Positions 6,874 through 16,188 of a stretch of DNA of 22,906 nucleotides are shown piece by piece. The position numbers were made by a program, and so were the translations under genes. The notes beneath the pieces were generated by a model. That model saw only the letters and a program-made list of their open reading frames with translations, was not told the origin of the DNA and did not search any database. The stretch is from JBEBBU01 sp041158225. GTDB lineage: Bacteria; Pseudomonadota; Gammaproteobacteria; Methylococcales; Methylococcaceae. The stretch spans positions 1 to 22,906 of the forward strand of contig JBEBBU010000065.1 in the NCBI GenBank assembly GCA_041158225.1. Direction: 5' to 3'. Each line of letters opens with the position of its first letter. Position 1 is the first letter of the stretch.

Positions 6874-7932
6874 ATGACAATCATTCCCGACAATCAGCAT
6901 CCTGGCCTGCGTGCCCTGATCTGGCGCGATGACAGACTGGAGGTGCTTGACCAGCGCCGCCTGCCGGATCAGGCACTTTATGACTGTTATGACAGTGTGG
7001 AGGGTGTTGCTGATGCCATTTACAGCATGCGTGTGCGCGGTGCGCCAGCCATTGGTATTGCCGCAGCTTACGGTGCTGTACTGGCAGCGCGCCGGCGTGT
7101 GGCCGGACATGACGCGGACTGGCATGCAGGGCTTGAACAGGATTTTGAGCTGCTGGCGGCCGCCCGTCCTACCGCAGTCAACCTGCACTGGGCGCTGGCG
7201 CGTGCGCGTCAGCTGCTGGCGGCAGTCAGGCCGGCCCGCGAGGATGTGGTGGCAAGGCTGCTGGAGCTGGCGCATACCCTGCATGCCGAGGATCTGGCTG
7301 CCAATCTTGCCATGGGTGCGGCAGGTGCCGATGTCATTCAGGGCGCGTGCGGTGTGCTGACGCACTGCAATACCGGGTCACTGGCGACAGGCGGTCATGG
7401 CACGGCGCTGGGGGTCATCCGTACGGCCTGGCAGCGTCAGCAGCTGCAGGCGGTTTACGCGACGGAAACCCGGCCGTGGATGCAGGGTGCCCGGCTGACT
7501 GTCTGGGAGCTGGCGCAGGATGGTATTCCTGTCACTCTGCTGGCTGATTCAGCTGCGGCCTGGCTGATGCGCAGTGGCCGTATACAGTGGGTGATCGTGG
7601 GGGCAGACCGCATTGCTGCCAATGGTGATACCGCCAACAAGATTGGTACTTACGCGCTGGCGGTACTGGCGCGCCAGCACGGGGTGCGTTTCATGGTGGT
7701 AGCGCCGTCGTCCACGCTGGATGCGGCGACATCATCAGGCGATGCCATCGTGATCGAGGAGCGTGATCCTTCCGAGCTGCTGCTTCCCGCCTACCAGCAC
7801 GATGACAGTCTGGTCAGTGCCTGGAATCCGGTGTTTGATGTCACACCCGCTGAACTGATTGATGCCATTGTCACCGAGCGTGGCGTGGTGCTCCATCCCG
7901 ATGCCCAGCGCATGCAGGCGCTGCTGGCTTGA
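6874..7932 (+). CDS. mtnA: Methylthioribose-1-phosphate isomerase
   Basis: MtnA converts 5-methylthioribose 1-phosphate to methylthioribulose 1-phosphate in methionine salvage from methylthioadenosine. The 352-residue protein has the eIF2B-alpha-like fold signature. MRVRGAPAIGIAAAYG (52-67) is the substrate-binding start. THCNTGSLATGGHGTALGVI contains the catalytic Cys165, and VGADRIAANGDTANKIGTY the catalytic Asp245. No other salvage gene (mtnB, C, D, K or N) is present in the window, so the rest of the pathway must lie elsewhere. The ATG at 6874 has no clear ribosome site, but it fits the family N terminus. serS follows 25 bases downstream, so the two may be co-transcribed. Confidence 0.95.
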   Translation: MTIIPDNQHPGLRALIWRDDRLEVLDQRRLPDQALYDCYDSVEGVADAIYSMRVRGAPAIGIAAAYGAVLAARRRVAGHDADWHAGLEQDFELLAAARPTAVNLHWALARARQLLAAVRPAREDVVARLLELAHTLHAEDLAANLAMGAAGADVIQGACGVLTHCNTGSLATGGHGTALGVIRTAWQRQQLQAVYATETRPWMQGARLTVWELAQDGIPVTLLADSAAAWLMRSGRIQWVIVGADRIAANGDTANKIGTYALAVLARQHGVRFMVVAPSSTLDAATSSGDAIVIEERDPSELLLPAYQHDDSLVSAWNPVFDVTPAELIDAIVTERGVVLHPDAQRMQALLA

Positions 7933-7957
7933 TCCGTTTCCCATTTCAGGTGCAAGC

Positions 7958-9232
<1,275 letters not shown>

Positions 9233-9243
9233 TGTGCTGGCGG

Positions 9244-9272
9244 TTGACGCTATCCTCCATCAGCGTGAAAAT
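9244..9272 (+). promoter_or_regulatory. Candidate promoter of the mla-murA-his run
   Basis: TTGACG (9244-9249, 5 of 6 for -35) and GAAAAT (9267-9272, 4 of 6 for -10) are 17 bases apart in the 70-base gap between serS and mlaF. The gap is the only one long enough for a promoter before hisC ends. I saw no terminator after serS, so read-through from serS is also possible. Confidence 0.45.
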
Positions 9273-9302
9273 AGACAGTTTTGACCTGACCGCTGCCTGT
9301 TG

Positions 9303-10133
9303 ATGTCCATTCCGTTCAATGATCAGGAGACGCTGGTTTCCATCAGGAACCTGAGTTTCCGTCGCGATGAGCGCATCATCTTTGATGATGTTACGCTGCA
9401 GATCCCGCGTGGGCGCATTACGGTCATCATGGGGCCCAGCGGTACTGGCAAGACCACGCTGCTGAAACTGATTGGTGGCCAGTTGCGGCCATCTGCCGGT
9501 ACGGTCCATGTGGATGGCCACCATGTGGCAGGGTTGGGGCTTTCCCAGCTTTACGCATTGCGCAAGCGCATGGGCATGCTGTTTCAGAGTGGTGCCCTGC
9601 TTACCGATCTGGATGTTTATGAAAATGTGGCTTTTCCCCTGCGCGAGCATACCAGGCTGCCTGAAAGCATGATCCGTACCCTGGTACTGATGAAGCTGGA
9701 AGCTGTCGGGCTGCGTGGTGCCCTGCGCCTGATGCCTTCCGAGCTTTCCGGGGGCATGGCGCGGCGTGTGGCGCTGGCCCGTGCCATTGTGCTGGATCCG
9801 ATGATGATCATGTACGATGAGCCGTTTACCGGTCAGGATCCCATTTCCATGGGGGTGCTGGTGCAACTGATCCGGGATCTGAACCGCGGGCTGGGACTGA
9901 CCAGCATCGTGGTGTCCCACGATGTGGCGGAGGCGGCCTCCATTGCCGATTACATCTATCTGCTTTCCGGTGGCCGTATTGTGGGTCAGGGAACGCCTGA
10001 GGAACTGGAGCGTTCTGAATCTGCCTGGATCAGGCAGTTCATGCACGGCGAGGCTGATGGTCCGGTGCCTTTCCATTACCCGGCGCCGCCTTATGGTGAT
10101 GACCTGATGCAGCGGGAGACAGGCCGGTGCTAG
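9303..10133 (+). CDS. mlaF: Phospholipid ABC transporter ATP-binding protein MlaF
   Basis: MlaF is the ATPase of the inner-membrane MlaFEDB complex, which moves phospholipids between the inner membrane and the periplasm to keep the outer membrane asymmetric. The protein is 276 residues from ATG 9303; a TTG directly before it is an alternative start. Walker A GPSGTGKTT is at 44-52, the signature LSGGM at 148-152, Walker B MIMYDEP ends near 174, and the switch His is at 206. The C-terminal tail DGPVPFHYPAPPYGDDL matches the family extension that contacts MlaB and the partner MlaF subunit. It overlaps mlaE by 7 bases (GTGCTAG). No ribosome site is evident before its start. Confidence 0.95.
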   Translation: MSIPFNDQETLVSIRNLSFRRDERIIFDDVTLQIPRGRITVIMGPSGTGKTTLLKLIGGQLRPSAGTVHVDGHHVAGLGLSQLYALRKRMGMLFQSGALLTDLDVYENVAFPLREHTRLPESMIRTLVLMKLEAVGLRGALRLMPSELSGGMARRVALARAIVLDPMMIMYDEPFTGQDPISMGVLVQLIRDLNRGLGLTSIVVSHDVAEAASIADYIYLLSGGRIVGQGTPEELERSESAWIRQFMHGEADGPVPFHYPAPPYGDDLMQRETGRC

Positions 10134-10909
10134 CTCCCTTCCGCCATCTTGGGCGCATCACGCTGGGAACCCTGCGCAAGCTTGGGCGTGCCACGCTGTT
10201 TCTCCTGCACGCACTGCGCGGTATGCCAGCGCTGTTCTGGCGTCCACGTCTGCTGCTGGGACAGGTCTATGCCGTCGGTGTGCTCAGTATCCTGCTGATC
10301 GCCATTTCTGGCCTTTTTGTGGGCATGGTACTGGCGCTACAGGGTTACTATGTCCTGTCTGATTTTGGTGCGGAGCAGACACTTGGGGTCATGGTGGCGG
10401 CCTCACTGGTGCGCGAACTGGGGCCTGTCGTGACAGCCCTGCTGTTTTCCGGTCGTGCCGGATCGGCGCTGACGGCGGAAATCGGTCTGATGAAGGCTAC
10501 TGAACAGCTTTCCGGCATGGAAATGATGGCGGTCGATCCGGTCAGGCGTATTGTGGCGCCACGTCTGCTGGCAGGGGTCATTGCCATGCCGCTCCTGACG
10601 GCCATATTCAGTGCTGTCGGTGTGCTGGGCGGCGACTTTGTCGGTGTGGGACTGCTTGGGGTGGATGACGGGGCTTTCTGGTCGCAGATGCAGGCCAAGA
10701 TTGATTTTCATGAAGACATCATGAATGGTGTGATCAAGAGCCTGGTATTTGGCTGCATCGTGACGCTGATTGCCGTATTTGAAGGCTACGATGCCGTGCC
10801 TACTTCCGAGGGGGTCAGCCGGGCCACCACGCGTTCGGTGGTCTATTCCGCTTTTGCCATACTGGGTTGGGATTTTGTATTGACAGCGCTGATGTTCGGG
10901 GGAGACTGA
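10127..10909 (+). CDS. mlaE: Phospholipid ABC transporter permease MlaE
   Basis: MlaE is the integral membrane permease of the Mla complex. The protein has 260 residues and starts at GTG 10127, with GGGAG upstream and inside the end of mlaF. Hydrophobic segments include VGVLSILLIAISGLFVGMVL, MVAASLVRELGPVVTALLFS, AGVIAMPLLTAIFSAVGVLG, and a last helix near the C terminus. The conserved MlaE/YrbE core GRAGSALTAEIGLMKATEQL is intact, as is FEGYDAVPTSEGVSRATTRS before the last helix. Length and motifs are typical. mlaD follows after 4 bases. Confidence 0.95.
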   Translation: MLAPFRHLGRITLGTLRKLGRATLFLLHALRGMPALFWRPRLLLGQVYAVGVLSILLIAISGLFVGMVLALQGYYVLSDFGAEQTLGVMVAASLVRELGPVVTALLFSGRAGSALTAEIGLMKATEQLSGMEMMAVDPVRRIVAPRLLAGVIAMPLLTAIFSAVGVLGGDFVGVGLLGVDDGAFWSQMQAKIDFHEDIMNGVIKSLVFGCIVTLIAVFEGYDAVPTSEGVSRATTRSVVYSAFAILGWDFVLTALMFGGD

Positions 10910-10913
10910 CAAA

Positions 10914-11417
10914 GTGCAGAGCAGGACGGTTGAAATCTGGGTTGGCGTATTTGTGGCACTTGGCCTTGCCGCACTTTTTTTCATGGCGATGAAGGTCAGT
11001 AACCTCAGCCAGCTGGAGGGTGATGGCGATGTTTACCATATCACGGCGCATTTCGATAATGTTGGCAGCCTGCGGACACGTGCCTCGGTGTCCATGGGTG
11101 GGGTGCGTATCGGCCGTGTGAGTGCCATTCATCTGGATACCCAAGGGTTTCAGGCGGTGGTGGACATGCAGATTGAAAAGCAGTACGCCAATCTGCCGGA
11201 TGACAGCAGCGCCAGCATTCTGACAGCAGGCATACTCGGGGAACAGTATGTAGGACTGACACCTGGGGGATCCGATGTGTTTCTCAAGGAAGGTGACCGT
11301 CTGGAACTGACCCAGTCAGCCATGGTGCTGGAACAGCTGATCAGTCACTTCCTTTTCAATAAGGCTGAAGGTGACAAGGACCGGAAGTCCACTGGCAGCG
11401 ACAAGTCGGATTCATGA
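10914..11417 (+). CDS. mlaD: Phospholipid transport MCE-domain protein MlaD
   Basis: MlaD is the periplasmic, membrane-anchored hexameric ring of the Mla transporter. The 167-residue protein starts at GTG 10914 with a GGGGGAG ribosome site. It has one N-terminal helix (EIWVGVFVALGLAALFFMAM). The MCE domain follows (HFDNVGSLRTRASVSMGGVR, ILTAGILGEQYVGLTPGG), then a helix ISHFLF and a short charged, disordered tail (DKDRKSTGSDKSDS). It normally receives or delivers lipid via MlaC, whose gene usually follows directly. Here the stop codon instead overlaps the STAS-domain gene by 4 bases. Confidence 0.95.
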   Translation: MQSRTVEIWVGVFVALGLAALFFMAMKVSNLSQLEGDGDVYHITAHFDNVGSLRTRASVSMGGVRIGRVSAIHLDTQGFQAVVDMQIEKQYANLPDDSSASILTAGILGEQYVGLTPGGSDVFLKEGDRLELTQSAMVLEQLISHFLFNKAEGDKDRKSTGSDKSDS

Positions 11418-11779
11418 ACACAGCAAGCCGACCTGCCACGGAACTGACGCAGGGCCGTGATCGTATCAGACTGCTGAAGGGGCGGCCTGGATGGTACCGT
11501 CTTCAGGGCATGCTGACGTTTGCGACGGCTGCTGATGCGCTGCGCATGACGCGCGGCTGGCTGCGTCCAAAAGCCAGTATCCAGCTGGATCTTTCCGGTA
11601 TCGAGCATACCGATAGTGCTGGTATTGCCCTGCTGCTGGAGTGGCTGCGCCAGGCTGAGCTGGTGGGGGCTACCATCAACTATTACCATTTTCCGTTGCA
11701 GCTTGAGACCCTTATCGAGGTCAATGGCGTAGACACATTAATCAGGCCTGCCGCAGCGACGGCGGGTTATTGGGAGTAA
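11414..11779 (+). CDS. mlaB: STAS-domain protein MlaB of the Mla complex
   Basis: MlaB is the small cytoplasmic STAS protein that binds and stabilises MlaF. This 121-residue protein has the STAS core IQLDLSGIEHTDSAGIALLL, with the conserved Thr in HTDSAG, followed by the helix EWLRQAEL. Sequence similarity among MlaB proteins is low. The call rests on the STAS core and on the position between mlaD and murA. The ATG overlaps the mlaD stop as ATGA, and murA starts 4 bases after the stop. There is no room for mlaC before it or for ibaG after it. Confidence 0.9.
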   Translation: MNTASRPATELTQGRDRIRLLKGRPGWYRLQGMLTFATAADALRMTRGWLRPKASIQLDLSGIEHTDSAGIALLLEWLRQAELVGATINYYHFPLQLETLIEVNGVDTLIRPAAATAGYWE

Positions 11780-11783
11780 GCGT

Positions 11784-13049
11784 ATGGATAAACTGCTCAT
11801 CAACGGTGGCAAACCCCTTTCGGGCGAACTCCGCATCTCGGGGGCAAAAAATGCTGCCCTGCCCATACTTGCAGCTGCCCTGCTTTCAGAATCGCCTGTC
11901 ACGATTGGCAATGTGCCTCATCTGCATGACATTACCACGACCATGGAACTGCTTGGCAGGATGGGCGTGCATCTGATGATCGACGAGAAACTCAATATCG
12001 AGGTGGATACCAGTACCATCCAGAACTTCTTCGCGCCCTATGAACTGGTACGTACCATGCGCGCTTCGGTGCTGGTGCTCGGGCCACTCCTGTCACGTTT
12101 TGGTCGTGCCGAGGTTTCGCTGCCAGGGGGCTGTGCCATTGGTACACGGCCGGTCAACCTGCATATCGAAGGCCTGCTGGCTATGGGCGCTGATATCCAG
12201 GTGCGTAACGGCTATATCCATGCGGAAGCCAAACGTCTCAAGGGCGCGCGTCTGGTGCTGGATCAGGTGACGGTGACCGGAACCGAGAACCTGATGATGG
12301 CAGCGACACTGGCGGATGGTGTCACTATTATCGAAAATGCGGCGCGCGAACCCGAAGTGGTGGATCTGGCCAATTTCCTCAATGCCATGGGAGCCCAGGT
12401 TCGTGGTGCTGGCAGTGACATTCTGGAAATCGAAGGCGTGGAGCGTCTGGATGGCGCTGGACTGCACTATCGTATACTGCCCGACCGGATCGAGACAGGC
12501 ACCTATCTGGTTGCTGCCGCCATGACGGGGGGGCGCATCATGCTGAGGCACTCACGTCCCGACCTGCTGGACGCGGTACTGGTCAAGCTGCGTGAGGCTG
12601 GTGCGGTGATTGAATGTGGTGAGGACTGGATATCGCTCGACATGCAGGGACGGCGTCCACGTGCTGTTTCCCTGCGTACCGCGCCATATCCGGCCTTCCC
12701 GACGGATATGCAGGCCCAGTTCGCAGCCATGAATACGATTGCCGACGGTGTCGGCATCATTACTGAAACGGTATTCGAGAATCGCTTCATGCATATTCAG
12801 GAACTGCAACGCATGGGCGCGGATATCAAGCTGGAATCCAATACTGCCATTATCCGCGGGGTCAATGCCCTGGCCGGTGCGCCTGTCATGGCGACTGATC
12901 TCAGGGCCTCTGCCAGTCTGGTACTCGCGGCGCTCGCTGCCGAAGGGCAGACCCGCGTAGACCGTATCTATCACATTGATCGCGGCTATGAATGTATCGA
13001 GGAAAAACTGCAGGCTCTGGGCGCTGAAATCCGCCGGGTTCCCCATTGA
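11784..13049 (+). CDS. murA: UDP-N-acetylglucosamine 1-carboxyvinyltransferase MurA
   Basis: MurA transfers enolpyruvate from phosphoenolpyruvate to UDP-GlcNAc, the first committed step of peptidoglycan synthesis, in the cytoplasm. The 421-residue protein has the N-terminal SGAKNAALPILAAALL with Lys22. PGGCAIGTRPVNLH carries the active-site Cys117, the fosfomycin target, so the Cys-to-Asp resistance form is not present. FPTDMQAQFAAM and the C-terminal ASLVLAALAA are also there. GGGAG lies 7 bases before the ATG. The gene follows mlaB after 4 bases and overlaps hisG by 4, tying envelope and histidine genes into one run. Confidence 0.97.
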   Translation: MDKLLINGGKPLSGELRISGAKNAALPILAAALLSESPVTIGNVPHLHDITTTMELLGRMGVHLMIDEKLNIEVDTSTIQNFFAPYELVRTMRASVLVLGPLLSRFGRAEVSLPGGCAIGTRPVNLHIEGLLAMGADIQVRNGYIHAEAKRLKGARLVLDQVTVTGTENLMMAATLADGVTIIENAAREPEVVDLANFLNAMGAQVRGAGSDILEIEGVERLDGAGLHYRILPDRIETGTYLVAAAMTGGRIMLRHSRPDLLDAVLVKLREAGAVIECGEDWISLDMQGRRPRAVSLRTAPYPAFPTDMQAQFAAMNTIADGVGIITETVFENRFMHIQELQRMGADIKLESNTAIIRGVNALAGAPVMATDLRASASLVLAALAAEGQTRVDRIYHIDRGYECIEEKLQALGAEIRRVPH

Positions 13050-13684
13050 TTACCATCGCGGTTTCCAAAGGGCGTATCTATGATGAGGCCATGCCGCTGC
13101 TGGCGCTTGCCGGCATTGAGCCAACCGTTGACCCGGATCGCAGCCGCAAGCTGATACTGCCCAGTTCCATGCCGGATGTGCAGTTGCTGGTAGTCAGGGC
13201 CACGGACGTTCCGACCTATGTTGAATACGGCGCGGCAGACATGGGTATTGCCGGCAAGGATGTGCTGCTGGAATATGATGCCGAAGATCTGTATGAGCCA
13301 CTGGATCTTGGCATTGCGCGCTGCCGCCTGATGACTGCAGGGCGGGTAGGGATCGAGTTCCCCGAGCGCCGTCTGCGCGTGGCGACCAAGTATGTCAATA
13401 TTGCGCGCCGCTATTTTGCGGCACGTGGTGTTCAGGCCGATATCATCAAGCTTTATGGATCCATGGAGCTGGCACCGCTGGTGGGACTGGCCGACTGTAT
13501 CGTGGACCTTGTGGATACGGGCAATACGCTCAAGGCGAATGGCCTTGAGGCGCGTGACCTTATTCTGCCTGTCAGCAGCCGTCTGGTGGTGAACAAGGCG
13601 GCCATGAAAATGAAATACGCCGATGTATCTGACCTGCTGCAGCGACTGCAGGTCATCGTAAGTGCAGGAGAACGAGTAGCATGA
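13046..13684 (+). CDS. hisG: ATP phosphoribosyltransferase, short form (HisG)
   Basis: HisG catalyses the first step of histidine synthesis, joining ATP and PRPP to phosphoribosyl-ATP. At 212 residues this is the short form without the C-terminal regulatory domain. Such enzymes need the HisRS-like partner HisZ, which is not in the window. Motifs include ITIAVSKGRIYDEAMPLL at the start, and LYGSMELAPLVGLADCIVDL followed by VDTGNTLKANGL at the PRPP site. The start is the TTG at 13046, which overlaps the murA stop (TTGA). The family N terminus fits only this start, and no later ATG is suitable. Translation is therefore probably coupled to murA. Confidence 0.95.
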   Translation: MITIAVSKGRIYDEAMPLLALAGIEPTVDPDRSRKLILPSSMPDVQLLVVRATDVPTYVEYGAADMGIAGKDVLLEYDAEDLYEPLDLGIARCRLMTAGRVGIEFPERRLRVATKYVNIARRYFAARGVQADIIKLYGSMELAPLVGLADCIVDLVDTGNTLKANGLEARDLILPVSSRLVVNKAAMKMKYADVSDLLQRLQVIVSAGERVA

Positions 13685-15009
13685 GTGATAATGCAACAGC
13701 AGCCCCCCTGTTTCGCAGGCTGGACAGCAGCGATGCGGCGTTTTCCGCGCAGCTGGACCAGTTGCTGGCCTGGGATGAAAGCGAGGATCTTGCCATCCAT
13801 GCGCGCGTGCGCGAAATCATTCAGGCAGTACGCCAGCGTGGTGATGATGCGCTGGTGGAATATACCGCCCGCTTTGACCATTATCAGGTACAGTCGGCTG
13901 GCGAGCTGGAGTTGCCGGCATCGGCACTGCAGGCTGCCTGGGAGAGTATTGATGAGGCCAGCCGTACTGCACTGCAGCGCGCTGCCGCACGGATACGCAG
14001 TTATGCAGAGCGCCAGAAGATGGAATCCTGGCGCTACACGGAAGATAGCGGCACCATGCTCGGGCAGCAGGTCACGCCTCTCGATCGCGTGGGCATCTAT
14101 GTGCCTGGAGGCAAGGCGGCTTACCCATCTTCCGTGCTGATGAACGCCATCCCTGCCCACGTTGCCGGCGTGCCTGAAATTATCATGGTGGTGCCTACCC
14201 CTCATGGCGAGGTCAATACCCTGGTACTGGCAGCAGCACATGTTGCCGGTGTCAGCCGGGTATTCCGTGTTGGCGGTGCCCAGGCGGTTGCGGCACTGGC
14301 CTATGGTACGGCCATGGTGCCCGGTGTCGACAAGATTGTGGGTCCTGGCAATATTTACGTGGCGACGGCCAAGCAGCTGGTATTTGGGCAGACCGGTATC
14401 GACATGATTGCCGGGCCCTCCGAGATTCTGGTGGTGAGTGATGGTAGTACGCCTGCTGACTGGATTGCCATGGATCTGTTTTCCCAGGCTGAGCATGACG
14501 AGGATGCGCAGGCTATTCTCATCAGTCCGGATGCCGGTCATCTGGCGGCGGTCGCTGCCAGCATTGAGCGCCTGCTGCCCACCATGGAGCGTGAAGCTGT
14601 GATCCGCGCCTCTCTGGCACGGCGTGGAGCCATGCTCAAGGTACGTGACCTGAACGAGGCGGTCGCGGTCGTCAACCGCATTGCCCCCGAGCATCTGGAG
14701 CTTTCTGTTGCTGATCCAGAGGTATTGCTGCCACACATCCGCAATGCGGGGGCCATTTTCATGGGGCGTTATACTGCAGAAGCACTGGGTGATTACTGTG
14801 CAGGTCCCAACCATGTACTGCCTACGGCAGGTACAGCACGATTTTCCTCCCCGCTGGGCGTCTATGACTTCCAGAAGCGCTCCAGCCTCATTTTCTGTTC
14901 GCGGCAGGGCGGTGATGATCTGGCCCGTACGGCCTCGGTGCTGGCGCGTGGCGAAGGTCTCACGGCGCATGCGCGCTCGGCTGAATACCGCATAGGAGTG
15001 AAGGACTGA
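13681..15009 (+). CDS. hisD: Histidinol dehydrogenase
   Basis: HisD oxidises L-histidinol to L-histidine in two NAD-dependent steps, ending the pathway. The protein is 442 residues. Visible motifs are DRVGIYVPGGKAAYPSSVLM, VGGAQAVAALAYGT, the NAD/active-site region GPGNIYVATAKQLVFG, and the zinc-binding FSQAEHDEDAQ, with the Gln and His ligands. The catalytic IAPEHLEL, the Asp of ALGDYCAGPNHVLPT and the late His of GLTAHARSAEYR are also present. AGGAG precedes the ATG, which overlaps the hisG stop (ATGA). The stop overlaps hisC by one base. Confidence 0.97.
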   Translation: MSDNATAAPLFRRLDSSDAAFSAQLDQLLAWDESEDLAIHARVREIIQAVRQRGDDALVEYTARFDHYQVQSAGELELPASALQAAWESIDEASRTALQRAAARIRSYAERQKMESWRYTEDSGTMLGQQVTPLDRVGIYVPGGKAAYPSSVLMNAIPAHVAGVPEIIMVVPTPHGEVNTLVLAAAHVAGVSRVFRVGGAQAVAALAYGTAMVPGVDKIVGPGNIYVATAKQLVFGQTGIDMIAGPSEILVVSDGSTPADWIAMDLFSQAEHDEDAQAILISPDAGHLAAVAASIERLLPTMEREAVIRASLARRGAMLKVRDLNEAVAVVNRIAPEHLELSVADPEVLLPHIRNAGAIFMGRYTAEALGDYCAGPNHVLPTAGTARFSSPLGVYDFQKRSSLIFCSRQGGDDLARTASVLARGEGLTAHARSAEYRIGVKD

Positions 15010-16094
15010 TGGTAGCAAGAGGGGCGCTGGAACGTCTGTTCCGGCCGGAGGTGCTTGCACTGTCTGCCTATCATGTGGCCGATGCCCGGGGGCTGATCAA
15101 GCTGGATGCCATGGAGAATCCTTATCCCTGGCCCGAGGAGGTGCAGGAAGCCTGGCTTGACAGTCTGCGTGGGACGCCGGTCAACCGTTATCCGGATCCC
15201 CAGGCAGGGGAGGTGCAGCAGCTGCTACGCCAGTATGATGGTATTGACGAGAGCATGGAGCTGCTGCTCGGTAACGGGTCAGATGAGCTGATCCAGATAC
15301 TGTTGATGGCGGTTGCCAGGCCCGGGGCCACGGTACTGGCGCCTGAGCCTACCTTTGTCATGTACCGGCAGATTGCAAACTGTCTCGGGCTCAGGTTTGT
15401 GGGAGTGCCACTCCGCGCTGATGATTTTGCCCTGGATGGCCCTGCCATGCTGGATGCCATCAGTCAGTACCAGCCGGCCGTGATCTTTCTGGCCTATCCC
15501 AACAATCCTACCGGCAATCTGTTTGACAGTCATTGGGTAAGGCAGATTGTGGCCGCTGCACCGGGACTGGTGGTCGTGGATGAGGCTTATGGTCCTTTTG
15601 CCAGGAGCAGTTATCTGCCGGGTCTGCATGAGCATGAGGGGCTGCTGGTCATGCGTACCCTGTCCAAGCTGGGTCTGGCCGGGCTGCGTCTTGGCTATCT
15701 GGTGGGTGACCCTGCCTGGATCCACGAACTGGACAAGCTCAGATTACCCTATAACATCAATGTGCTGACCCAGCGTAGTGTCGTCTTTGCGCTTGGGCAA
15801 CAGGCCTTGCTGGCATCCCAGGTTCAAAGGATACTGGAGGGTAGAACCTGGCTGCATGAGGCGCTGTCGGCGTTGTCATGGGTACAGGTATTCACGAGCG
15901 CGGCCAATTTCATTACTTTCCGCGTGCTTGGTGTTGATGCCAGCGATATTCACCAGCGTCTCAGGCAGCAGGGTGTGCTGATCAAGAATCTGCATCCGGC
16001 TGGTGGACTGCTCGCTCACTGTCTCAGGGTTACCATCGGCACTGAACAGGAGAATCAGGCGTTCATCCTGGCCCTGAAACGGTGCGTATCCTGA
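15009..16094 (+). CDS. hisC: Histidinol-phosphate aminotransferase
   Basis: HisC is a PLP enzyme that makes histidinol phosphate from imidazole acetol phosphate and glutamate. The protein has 361 residues. It shows LDAMENPYPWP near the start, GNGSDELIQ, FLAYPNNPTGNLFD, VVDEAYGPFA, and the PLP lysine (about 220) in RTLSKLGLAGLRLGYL. AGGAGTGAAGGA lies before the ATG, which overlaps the hisD stop (TGATG). It ends the mla-murA-his run; the remaining his genes (hisBHAFIE, hisZ) are not here. Confidence 0.95.
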   Translation: MVARGALERLFRPEVLALSAYHVADARGLIKLDAMENPYPWPEEVQEAWLDSLRGTPVNRYPDPQAGEVQQLLRQYDGIDESMELLLGNGSDELIQILLMAVARPGATVLAPEPTFVMYRQIANCLGLRFVGVPLRADDFALDGPAMLDAISQYQPAVIFLAYPNNPTGNLFDSHWVRQIVAAAPGLVVVDEAYGPFARSSYLPGLHEHEGLLVMRTLSKLGLAGLRLGYLVGDPAWIHELDKLRLPYNINVLTQRSVVFALGQQALLASQVQRILEGRTWLHEALSALSWVQVFTSAANFITFRVLGVDASDIHQRLRQQGVLIKNLHPAGGLLAHCLRVTIGTEQENQAFILALKRCVS

Positions 16095-16099
16095 TACTA

Positions 16100-16129
16100 T
16101 TGACCATTCTGTGGTTTATCCCACAAAAT
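16100..16129 (+). promoter_or_regulatory. Candidate petABC promoter with an embedded palindrome
   Basis: TTGACC (16100-16105) and CAAAAT (16124-16129) are 18 bases apart in the 94-base gap between hisC and petA. Between them sits TGTGG (16110-16114), a 6-base spacer, then CCACA (16121-16125), a perfect 5-bp inverted repeat that would lie under RNA polymerase. This is a candidate operator; the -10 match is only 4 of 6. Confidence 0.4.
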
Positions 16130-16188
16130 CCCGTGTCCTGCAGGGGAGGAACCCCATGTCCGGCCCGTTTTTATCGGAGAACGAAAGC

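Noticed and set aside
7859..7957. Upstream extension of serS into the end of mtnA
   Set aside because: The SerRS family N terminus begins at MLDPRLIRSQLQ (7958), which has its own ribosome site. The extension reads the mtnA codons in another frame.
13453..15060. A minus-strand open frame of 535 codons opposite hisG and hisD
   Set aside because: The plus strand encodes clear HisG and HisD with all motifs. The antisense product has no recognisable motif and no ribosome site.
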